A stretch of DNA of 20,507 nt, taken from Scleromatobacter sp045810265 (lineage in GTDB: Bacteria > Pseudomonadota > Gammaproteobacteria > Burkholderiales > Burkholderiaceae_C). Location of the stretch: contig JBJMWF010000225.1 in NCBI GenBank assembly GCA_045810265.1, positions 1-20,507 of the forward strand, in the 5' to 3' direction. Within the stretch, counting starts at the first letter, position 1, and each line of letters opens with the position of its first letter. This document shows, one piece after another, positions 1 to 6,418 of this stretch. Below the pieces are notes generated by a model. That model had not been told where the DNA came from. It saw only the letters and a list, made by a program, of their open reading frames with translations, and did no database searches. A program made the position numbers and the translations under genes.

Positions 1-444
1 CGCGGGAATCTGCCAACCGGTGGCGTTGATCAGGAAATTATTCAGATAGTCCGACCACCCGATGGCCACCGCGCTGCCCGCCAGGCCATATTCGAGCAGC
101 AGGCAGGCCGCCATGGAGAATGCGGCGAATTCTCCCAGCGACGCGTAGGCGAACGAATAGGACGACCCGGAGGCCGGGATACGAAACGACAGCTCCGCGT
201 AGCACAGCGCGGTCAGTCCCGCGGTCACCGCGGCCATCAGGAACGACAGGATGACCGAGGGGCCGGCCTTTGGAACCGCCTCGGCCATCGTGAAGAAGAT
301 ACCCGTGCCGATGGTGGCGCCCACGCCGATCATCGCCAGCGAGAATACTCCGAGCGATCGCTCGAGCGCCGAGCCGACCGCCTGGGCGCGCGCATCTTCC
401 GCGGGTTTGATGCGAATCAGTTTCCGGCCCAGCGTCGAAATCAT
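1..444 (-). CDS. APC-family amino-acid permease, N-terminal part (runs off left edge)
   Basis: Reading the minus strand from the ATG at 444 gives 148 residues open to base 1, so the C-terminal two thirds lie outside the window. After a short charged cytoplasmic tail the chain reads SLGVFSLAMIGVGATIGTGI. This is the first transmembrane helix of amino acid–polyamine–organocation (APC) transporters, with the unwound GATIGTGIF substrate-binding segment. Further helices follow, including ALCYAELSFRIPASGSSY, the usual TM2/TM3 stretch of cationic amino-acid transporters. The protein would sit in the inner membrane and import an amino acid or polyamine; the substrate cannot be told from this part. 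A G-rich ribosome-binding site (AAGGGGG) lies about 6-12 bases before the ATG. It is divergent from the TonB-dependent receptor. The family call is firm. Confidence 0.9.
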   Translation of the reverse strand, partial: MISTLGRKLIRIKPAEDARAQAVGSALERSLGVFSLAMIGVGATIGTGIFFTMAEAVPKAGPSVILSFLMAAVTAGLTALCYAELSFRIPASGSSYSFAYASLGEFAAFSMAACLLLEYGLAGSAVAIGWSDYLNNFLINATGWQIPA

Positions 445-859
445 GCTCGGCCCCCTTGTCGATGATTCCGGATTGAGGCGAAGGCATCCGGCGGGAGTAT
501 CGTGGGAGTCATTGATTGGGTCTGGTTGATGCCGCGCCGTTGCCGGTCATGGATATTTCTTGGGGGCAGGAAAGATTCGTCGCGAATGCGTCTTTCCACT
601 CGCCGGAAGGGCGGATCGTATCAACAACGTGCCGCGCGGCACAGGGTGACGACCCGGAGCGCAGCCGCGCCTTGTTTTGGGGCATCGCGGGTACTTTTGA
701 AAACTCGCGAGCGAGATAGTGTTTGCCACGCAACGGTCGACGGCAGAGCAGGGTAGGCGCTGATAGCATCCATCGACCCACCACACCTGACGGACTGCTG
801 AAGTCCGCGCAGACGCGATTCCACGACCACAACCACCGACACATCAAAGAAGGGGCGAG
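445..859. other. Divergent intergenic spacer between permease and receptor
   Basis: These 415 bases hold no gene I can support. Several short overlapping frames on both strands lack recognisable protein features and good ribosome-binding sites. The spacer must carry the promoters of both flanking divergent genes, but I see no convincing -35/-10 pair and no good Fur box on either strand. Its most distinctive element is the interrupted hairpin at 569-597. A ribosome-binding site (AGGGG at 851-855) precedes the receptor start. Confidence 0.6.
569..597. repeat. Interrupted inverted repeat / hairpin in divergent spacer
   Basis: The outer arms GGAAAGA (569-575) and TCTTTCC (591-597) are perfect reverse complements. 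Inside them TTCG (576-579) pairs with CGAA (583-586) around a TCG loop, leaving a four-base bulge (587-590) on the 3' side. This gives 11 paired bases in 29. No T-run follows on either strand, so it does not look like an intrinsic terminator. It lies about 125 bases upstream of the permease ATG and 263 bases upstream of the receptor ATG. It could be an operator or a structured 5' leader; the role is unknown. Confidence 0.55.
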
Positions 860-3247
860 ATGTCCAAGAAGATCGTCATTGCAGCCGGAGTCGCCTCTGG
901 CCTCGTTTGTCTGATGCCGCTGACGGCGCTCGCCCAGGCCGCCGCGGCAGCGGCCACGCCGGCCGCATCAGCGGCGGACAGCGGCCAGATCGCCACCGTC
1001 GTCATCACGGCGCAGAAGCGCAAGGAAGACATCCACGACGTGCCGATGAGCGTGTCGGCGATCTCCGGTGAGCAATTGCAGGCGGCGCAGATCAGGACCG
1101 TCGAGGACCTGACCCGCAACGTGCCCAATATCTCGTTTTCCACGCAGGGTGGCCCGGGCCTGGGCACGGTGGAAATCCGCGGCATCAGCTCGCAGGCCGG
1201 CGCCGCGACGGTGAGCGTCTATCTCGACGACGTGTCGCTGACCACGCGCAACCTGTACAGCCAGGGCACGGGCGAGCCCCGTTTCTTCGACCTGCAGGAC
1301 ATCGAGGTGCTGCGCGGCCCGCAAGGCACGCTGTACGGCGCGAGCTCGATGGGCGGCACGATCAGGTACATCGCCAAGCAACCGGACCTGAAGTACTTCT
1401 CCGGCTCGACGACCGAGACCCTGTCCGGCACGAAGGACGGCGGGATCAACTACGAGATGCAGGGCATCCTGAACATCCCGCTGGTCAAGGGCCAGTCGGC
1501 ACTGCGCATCGGCGTCGTGCGCGGGCACGAGAGCGGCTACGTCGACCAGGTCGACGCCAGCGGCGCGACGATCTCCAAGGGGATCAACCACAACGACTAC
1601 ACCGTGGCCAAGCTCGCGCTGAAGGCCAACATCGGCGACGACTGGACCGTCACGCCGGCGCTGTTCGTCCAGAAGACGAACACGGGCGACATCGACGCCA
1701 CCTACGGCTCGCTGCCCCGTTTCCAGACCAGCAAGACGGTGCGCGAGCCGGGCCATGACCTGCTGGCCGTGCCCAGCGTGACGCTGTCCGGCGACACGTC
1801 CTGGGGCAACTTCACGGGGGTCTGGAACGGCTACAACCGCCGCTTCAACCGCATCCAGGACGGCACCTCGATCAACGACCCGAGCTTTGCCGTGCTGACG
1901 CCCGGGCCGCAGGGCGCCGACCTGGTCGCCGCGCTCGACTCGCTGTCATCGGCCGTGCAACTGCGCAACACGATCGACCAGCAATCGCTCGAACTGCGCA
2001 TGACGTCCAAGGATTACGACCCGAAGAGCGGCGGCATGGGGCTCACATGGATAGGCGGCCTGTACCTGCTGGACGCGACGACTTCGGTCTACGACAACGA
2101 GCCGATCTTCGGCGTCAACGCCGCGTTCGCGGCCGCGGGCGTGGATCCCGGCGACCCGGCGCAGCTCGATGGGGGCTTTCCGGGCGACTTCGCCAACGAC
2201 AGCTCGTACTACAGCGTGCGGCACTACCATGACCGCCAGGCATCGGTGTTCGGCGAACTGACCTTCCACGTGTCGCCTCGACTCGCGCTGACCGCGGGCC
2301 TGCGTCATCTGTATGCCGACCAGGTGTTCAAGCGCGAGGCGCTGCCACTGTTCTACGATGGCCCCACGCCGGCCACCCCCGGCTACGCCGGGCAGGCCCC
2401 GGTCAAGGCGGACTGGACGGCTGACACGCCCAGCTTCAAGCTCAACTGGGAGCCGGTCAAGGACATCTCGATCTACTCGAACGTCTCCAAGGGCTTCCGC
2501 CTTGGCGGCGCCAACCGTCCCGTGCCGCAGACGCCGCTCGTCGAGCAGAACCTGAAGGATCTCGGCCTGCCGACGACCGTGCCGGCGGCCTTCACGCCTG
2601 ACAGCCTCTGGAGCTACGAGTTGGGCAGCAAGATGGACCTGCTGGACCATCACATGACGTTCAACGTCGCCGCCTTCCTGGTCAAGTGGAAGAACATCCA
2701 GCAGGACATCACGCTGAGCGATGCCGGCTTCGACTTCGAGACCAACGTCGGCAAGGCCACCAGCTACGGCCTCGAGGCGGAGCTGAGGGCGCGGGTCACG
2801 AGCTCCCTGACGTTGTCGGCGGGGCTTGGCTTCACGCATGCGACATTCGACTCGGACAACCCGGCATTCGGTAGCGCCGACGACGGCCTGCCCAACATCC
2901 GCAAGGGCGACCGGCTCGCCGGCGTGCCCAGGGCCAGCGCCAACCTCGGGGCCGACTACCACTGGGCGGTGACCGACGCGGTGGGCGCGTTCGTGCGTGG
3001 CAACGGGCAATGGACGGGCAAGAGCCACGGCACCCCGTTCCGCGGCGATGCCGACTACGAACGCGCCGCCTATTTCACGGCGGACGGCAGCGTGGGCGTG
3101 AACTGGGACAAGTGGGAGGTCACCGCGTTCGTCAAGAACCTCGGCAACAACCACACCCAGCTCCAGCACCCGAACGTCCAGAACGTGAGCGAGGCGTACT
3201 ACCTGCGTCCGCGCACGATCGGCATGACGGCGAACTACGAGTTCTGA
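860..3247 (+). CDS. TonB-dependent outer-membrane receptor
   Basis: This 795-residue protein begins with a signal peptide (basic start, hydrophobic core, likely cleavage after LTALAQ near residue 26). An Ala-rich linker follows, then a TonB-box-like stretch at about 43-50 (QIATVVIT). The plug domain (about 58-165) has the family signatures VEIRGISSQAG, IEVLRGPQGTLYGASSMGGTI and VYLDDV. The rest is a 22-strand barrel ending in a C-terminal aromatic (NYEF), as BAM-folded outer-membrane proteins do. The length is normal. Such receptors import siderophores, haem, cobalamin or carbohydrates using TonB–ExbBD energy. The AQKRKEDIHDVPMSVS style resembles the large receptor group common in sphingomonads and Caulobacter and gives no substrate. 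The start is supported by AGGGG just upstream. The nearest gene is a divergent amino-acid permease, which may or may not share the substrate. No FecI/FecR pair is present. Confidence 0.93.
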   Translation: MSKKIVIAAGVASGLVCLMPLTALAQAAAAAATPAASAADSGQIATVVITAQKRKEDIHDVPMSVSAISGEQLQAAQIRTVEDLTRNVPNISFSTQGGPGLGTVEIRGISSQAGAATVSVYLDDVSLTTRNLYSQGTGEPRFFDLQDIEVLRGPQGTLYGASSMGGTIRYIAKQPDLKYFSGSTTETLSGTKDGGINYEMQGILNIPLVKGQSALRIGVVRGHESGYVDQVDASGATISKGINHNDYTVAKLALKANIGDDWTVTPALFVQKTNTGDIDATYGSLPRFQTSKTVREPGHDLLAVPSVTLSGDTSWGNFTGVWNGYNRRFNRIQDGTSINDPSFAVLTPGPQGADLVAALDSLSSAVQLRNTIDQQSLELRMTSKDYDPKSGGMGLTWIGGLYLLDATTSVYDNEPIFGVNAAFAAAGVDPGDPAQLDGGFPGDFANDSSYYSVRHYHDRQASVFGELTFHVSPRLALTAGLRHLYADQVFKREALPLFYDGPTPATPGYAGQAPVKADWTADTPSFKLNWEPVKDISIYSNVSKGFRLGGANRPVPQTPLVEQNLKDLGLPTTVPAAFTPDSLWSYELGSKMDLLDHHMTFNVAAFLVKWKNIQQDITLSDAGFDFETNVGKATSYGLEAELRARVTSSLTLSAGLGFTHATFDSDNPAFGSADDGLPNIRKGDRLAGVPRASANLGADYHWAVTDAVGAFVRGNGQWTGKSHGTPFRGDADYERAAYFTADGSVGVNWDKWEVTAFVKNLGNNHTQLQHPNVQNVSEAYYLRPRTIGMTANYEF

Positions 3248-3264
3248 TCCTCCGGTTCTGACCC

Positions 3265-3303
3265 GCGAAGGCGCGACGGCAGCGATGCCTTCGCGCCTTT
3301 TTT
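3265..3303 (+). terminator. Rho-independent terminator after the TonB-dependent receptor
   Basis: The arm GCGAAGGC (3265-3272) pairs perfectly with GCCTTCGC (3287-3294), and six T residues (3298-3303) follow closely. An alternative register pairs AAGGCGCG (3268-3275) with CGCGCCTT (3292-3299), running directly into the T-run. It starts 17 bases after the receptor stop codon and isolates the receptor from the next gene. Confidence 0.85.
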
Positions 3304-3373
3304 CATGGCGTCGGGCGCGGCGAAGACGGCGTTTGCAGGACGGCGCGAGCGGGCCTGCACGTACCATCGCAGG

Positions 3374-4150
3374 GTGCACACCCTTCGACAACGTTCCCTG
3401 GCCGTTCTGTTGACGTCCGACCCCTGGCAGAAGGCTGCGCTGGCGCGCGAGCTCGACGCTGTCGACGACATCGGCGCCGACGAGCCCATCCCCGAACCGG
3501 ACGGCATCCCGGGCCGACCCGCGCGGCCTGCCCTGGTGCCCCATACCGAGATCAAGCAGCGCTCGATCAAGTCGCCCGACGGCCTGGCGGCGCTGATGCA
3601 TGCGCTGGCCCACATCGAGTTCAACGCGATCAACCTGGCCGCTGATCTCACGTGGCGCTTCGCCGGCATGCCCGAGCAGTTCTACCTCGACTGGGCGAAG
3701 GTCGCGCGTGAGGAGGCCTACCACTTCGGGCTGCTGAGCGAGCGGCTGGTGGAACTGGGCCATGCCTACGGCGACTTCCCGGCGCACAACGCCTTGTGGG
3801 ACATGGCCGAGAAGACGCGGCACGACCTCCTCGCGCGCATCGCGCTGGTGCCGCGCACGCTCGAGGCGCGCGGCCTCGATGCGTCGCTGCCCATCCGCAA
3901 CAAGCTGGTCAGCGTGGGCGACCGGCGTGGCGCCGAGATCCTGGACATCATCCTGCGAGACGAGATTGGCCACGTGGCGATCGGCAACCACTGGTATGGC
4001 GTGCTGTGCGCTCAGCGCGGGCTCGACCCCATCACGACCTACGCGGCGCTGGCCGAGGAGCACGGGGCGCCGCGACTGCGCGGGCCGTTCAATCTGGAAG
4101 CCCGGCGCGCGGCCGGGTTCACAGAGGAAGAACTGTTGAGACTGGGCTGA
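3374..4150 (+). CDS. DUF455 ferritin-like protein
   Basis: The reading frame matches the DUF455 family (PF04305), helical proteins with a ferritin-like di-iron fold, distantly related to tRNA hydroxylase MiaE. Their reaction is not established. Likely metal-ligand helices are visible: AHIEFNAINL, AREEAYHF and RDEIGHVAIGNHWY, which carry the expected Glu and ExxH residues. The conserved GRPARPALVP segment precedes them. The frame is open from an ATG at 3305, but that ATG directly follows the upstream terminator T-run and has no ribosome-binding site. Family members usually begin close to LRQRSLAVLLTSDP. I therefore prefer the GTG at 3374, giving 258 residues. A TACCAT box (3362-3367) ends six bases before this GTG, which would suit a leaderless message. 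Downstream are a γ-carbonic anhydrase and hslO, so a stress or redox role is possible but inferred. Confidence 0.85.
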   Translation: MHTLRQRSLAVLLTSDPWQKAALARELDAVDDIGADEPIPEPDGIPGRPARPALVPHTEIKQRSIKSPDGLAALMHALAHIEFNAINLAADLTWRFAGMPEQFYLDWAKVAREEAYHFGLLSERLVELGHAYGDFPAHNALWDMAEKTRHDLLARIALVPRTLEARGLDASLPIRNKLVSVGDRRGAEILDIILRDEIGHVAIGNHWYGVLCAQRGLDPITTYAALAEEHGAPRLRGPFNLEARRAAGFTEEELLRLG

Positions 4151-4221
4151 TCGTCCCCACTTGCCTGGATCGGGAGGGCGGACGCATTCGCCCTGGCCGG
4201 CGCTGCCAGCGTCCCGATCCG

Positions 4222-4227
4222 TAAAAT
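4222..4227 (+). promoter_or_regulatory. Candidate -10 box upstream of the γ-carbonic anhydrase gene
   Basis: TAAAAT lies 27 bases before the ATG at 4255 and stands out in GC-rich surroundings. The bases expected at -35 (around 4199-4204) do not match TTGACA, so this is a partial promoter match. It would drive the γ-carbonic anhydrase–hslO pair. Confidence 0.35.
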
Positions 4228-4254
4228 CACGTCCTCATTCCCCCGGAGAACTGC

Positions 4255-4824
4255 ATGGCCCTGTACAGAATCGGCGACGATGCCCCCCGCGTGGCGCCCG
4301 ACGCCTGGGTGGCCGAGTCGGCCACGGTCGTCGGCCGCGTCGAGCTCGGCGCCGGTGCGAACGTCTGGTACGGCGCGGTGCTGCGCGGCGACAACGAGTG
4401 GATCACGATCGGCGATCGCAGCAACGTGCAGGACGGCAGCGTGCTGCACACCGACATGGGCTCGCCGCTGACCATCGGCGCGGACGTCACCATCGGCCAC
4501 CAGGTGATGCTGCACGGCTGCACCGTGGGCGACAACTCGCTGATCGGCATCCAGTCCATCGTCATGAACGGTGCCCGCATCGGCCGCAACTGCATCGTCG
4601 GCGCCGGTTCGCTGGTGACCGAAGGCAAGCAGTTCGCGGACAATTCACTGATCGTCGGCAGCCCGGCGCGGGCCATCCGCACGCTCACCGACGAGCAAGT
4701 CGAAAACCTGCGCACGGGCGCGGCCCACTACGTGGAGAATGCCGCACGTCACCGCGACCACGTCGTGCGCATCGACGAACCCGCCGGCAACGCGATCGCC
4801 GGCCGCGCTGCGAAGGGCGGCTGA
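4255..4824 (+). CDS. γ-carbonic anhydrase family protein (left-handed β-helix)
   Basis: This 189-residue protein consists mainly of hexapeptide repeats of the left-handed parallel β-helix (for example VGRVELGAGANV, IGADVTIGH, VGDNSLIG), the fold of Cam-type γ-carbonic anhydrases and the YrdA/PaaY group. The three zinc-ligand histidines are in the expected places: H65 (VLHTD), H82 and H87 (IGHQVMLHGC). The VLRGDN and NVQDGSVLH signatures are also present. Such proteins trimerise with metal at subunit interfaces. Many bacterial members have weak or no measurable anhydrase activity, so CO2/bicarbonate interconversion is a family-level assignment. A CGGAG ribosome-binding site sits 6-10 bases upstream of the ATG. 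The gene is followed after 3 bases by hslO, so the two are almost certainly co-transcribed. Confidence 0.92.
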   Translation: MALYRIGDDAPRVAPDAWVAESATVVGRVELGAGANVWYGAVLRGDNEWITIGDRSNVQDGSVLHTDMGSPLTIGADVTIGHQVMLHGCTVGDNSLIGIQSIVMNGARIGRNCIVGAGSLVTEGKQFADNSLIVGSPARAIRTLTDEQVENLRTGAAHYVENAARHRDHVVRIDEPAGNAIAGRAAKGG

Positions 4825-4827
4825 GCC

Positions 4828-5778
4828 ATGAGCGAGTTGCAGAAATTCATCTTCGACGGCATGCCGGTGCGCGGCATGATCGTGCGCCTGACCGACAGCT
4901 GGCAGGAGGTGCTGCGGCGCCGTTCGGCCAGCGGCGACTGGCCGCCTGCCGTGCGCGACATGCTTGGCCAGATGGCGGCCGCCGCGACGCTGATGCAGGC
5001 CAACCTCAAGTTCAACGGCGCGCTGGTGCTGCAGGTGCATGGCGACGGGCCGGTGAAGCTGGCGGTCGCGGAATCCATGTCGGACCTGCGCTTCCGGGTG
5101 ACGGCCAAGGTGCAGGGCGACATCGCGTCCGACGCGCGTTTTGCAGACCTGGTCAACCGGCACGGCGAAGGGCGCTGCGCGATCACGCTCGATCCGACCG
5201 ATCGCCAGCCGGGCCAGCAGCCTTACCAGGGTGTCGTGCCGCTGGAAGCGCCCGACGGCGGCCCGGTGGGCGACGTCGCGACCATGCTGGAGCACTACAT
5301 GCGCCAGTCCGAACAGCTCGAGACGCGCATCGTGCTCGCGGCCAACGGCGAGGCCGCCTGCGGCCTGCTGATCCAGCGCCTGCCCATCGAAGGGGCGGGC
5401 AACCTGGCCGGAGCCCAGCAGGCGGAGGTCGACGAGGACGCTTTCACGCGCATCGCGCACTTCGCGGCCACGCTGACCGCCACCGAACTGCTGACGCTGG
5501 ACACGCCCACCATCCTGCACCGCCTGTTCTGGGAGGAGCCGCTGCGCGTGTTCGAACCGCAGACGCCGACCTTCGCCTGCAGTTGCTCGGCCGAGCGCGT
5601 GCGCAACATGCTCAGGAACCTGGGCCGCGAGGAGGCCGAGTCCATCCTGGCCGAGCGCAAGGACATCGAGATCGGCTGCGACTTCTGCGGCACCCAGTAC
5701 CGCTTCGACGCGGTGGACGTCGGCGCCCTGTTCGCGCCGACGACGACCCAGCCCGGCGCCACTTCCAGCATCCACTGA
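4828..5778 (+). CDS. hslO: Hsp33 redox-regulated molecular chaperone
   Basis: This 316-residue cytoplasmic protein has the usual Hsp33 layout. The N-terminal chaperone domain includes VRGMIVRLTDSW and the LKFNGALVLQVHGDGPV segment. A linker of about 60 residues follows. The C-terminal redox switch carries four zinc-binding cysteines, C251-x-C253 and C284-xx-C287 (FACSCS and IGCDFCGTQY). Under oxidative plus heat stress these cysteines form disulfides, zinc is released, and the protein becomes an ATP-independent holdase. All four cysteines are intact, so it should be functional. It lies 3 bases after the γ-carbonic anhydrase gene. Its stop codon is 18 bases from the end of the convergent minus-strand operon, with no clear bidirectional terminator between them. 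Confidence 0.96.
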   Translation: MSELQKFIFDGMPVRGMIVRLTDSWQEVLRRRSASGDWPPAVRDMLGQMAAAATLMQANLKFNGALVLQVHGDGPVKLAVAESMSDLRFRVTAKVQGDIASDARFADLVNRHGEGRCAITLDPTDRQPGQQPYQGVVPLEAPDGGPVGDVATMLEHYMRQSEQLETRIVLAANGEAACGLLIQRLPIEGAGNLAGAQQAEVDEDAFTRIAHFAATLTATELLTLDTPTILHRLFWEEPLRVFEPQTPTFACSCSAERVRNMLRNLGREEAESILAERKDIEIGCDFCGTQYRFDAVDVGALFAPTTTQPGATSSIH

Positions 5779-5796
5779 CCGCCGCGCCGCCGACGA

Positions 5797-6411
5797 TCAG
5801 GGCGGGGTGCCGATCGTGATCTCGATGTCCTTGTAGCTGGACACCGGCTGGCCGGCTGCGGTGCCCGAGGTGAAGCCGGTCGCGAGGAACATCGCGCGCA
5901 CGCGTGCGAGCACCTCGTCCGGATCGGCGCTCTCCAGTACTTGCGTGTCGACGACCGTGCCTTGGCTGTCGATGAACAGGCGCAGGCGGATCGGCACGCC
6001 ACTCCCGGCCAGGCCCTTCAACATGGACAGGTCGGGCGCGGATCGGGGCCGGATCGGTTGGTCGAGATCCGCCGGAGAACGGTAGATCGCCGTGGTGACT
6101 TGTGCGGGCGGCGTCTCGGCGTTCTGCGCCCCACCGTGTGCATCCGCCATATCAGGCTGAGACGCATGGGTGGGCGATGAAGCCGCTGGCATGTCGGCCA
6201 CCGCCGGCGCAGAAGCGGCCGCGGGCCAGGCCTGCGATGCCGCCACTTGGTCGGGCGACAGGATCACCAGGCTTGCGACACGAGTGGGCTGCTTCGAACG
6301 CCCCCCGTCGCTTTCGTGAATCATCAAGCCCCGTCCGCCCAGTGCCCCGAACAGCGCACCGTGCGCCGCCAGCACGATCACGCTGCAGACGGCCCACGGT
6401 CGCCAGCCCAT
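5797..6411 (-). CDS. Membrane-anchored protein with TonB-C-like end, last gene of the pilus operon
   Basis: This 204-residue protein has an N-terminal transmembrane segment (about 5-25, WAVCSVIVLAAHGALFGAL), then a long Ala/Pro/Ser/Gln-rich region (about 45-125). It ends in a compact domain (about 135-200) with RLRLFIDSQGTVVDTQVLES, FLATGFTSGTAAGQPVSSY and IEITIG. That order of strand, helix, 'F.xG..aG.pV.sy' and strand resembles the periplasmic C-terminal domain of TonB. The membrane anchor and extended linker fit the same plan. It begins 7 bases after the pilY1 stop with GAGG as ribosome-binding site, so it is translated as the last gene of the minor-pilin operon. No ExbB or ExbD is nearby. 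I do not recognise a characterised homologue. It could be a TonB-type energy transducer, a periplasm-spanning accessory to PilY1, or unrelated to pili. Confidence 0.7.
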   Translation of the reverse strand: MGWRPWAVCSVIVLAAHGALFGALGGRGLMIHESDGGRSKQPTRVASLVILSPDQVAASQAWPAAASAPAVADMPAASSPTHASQPDMADAHGGAQNAETPPAQVTTAIYRSPADLDQPIRPRSAPDLSMLKGLAGSGVPIRLRLFIDSQGTVVDTQVLESADPDEVLARVRAMFLATGFTSGTAAGQPVSSYKDIEITIGTPP

Positions 6412-6418
6412 CGTTGCC

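Noticed and set aside
502..847. Several small overlapping open frames in the permease/receptor spacer
   Set aside because: They overlap each other on both strands, lack recognisable domains and have no convincing ribosome-binding sites.
3305..3373. ATG at 3305 as start of the DUF455 protein
   Set aside because: It abuts the T-run of the receptor's terminator, has no ribosome-binding site, and adds residues not expected in the family.
1946..4063. A 705-codon minus-strand open frame opposite the TonB-dependent receptor and DUF455 gene
   Set aside because: Arg/Val/Ala/His-rich shadow with no domain and no start context; it also spans a terminator for the other strand.
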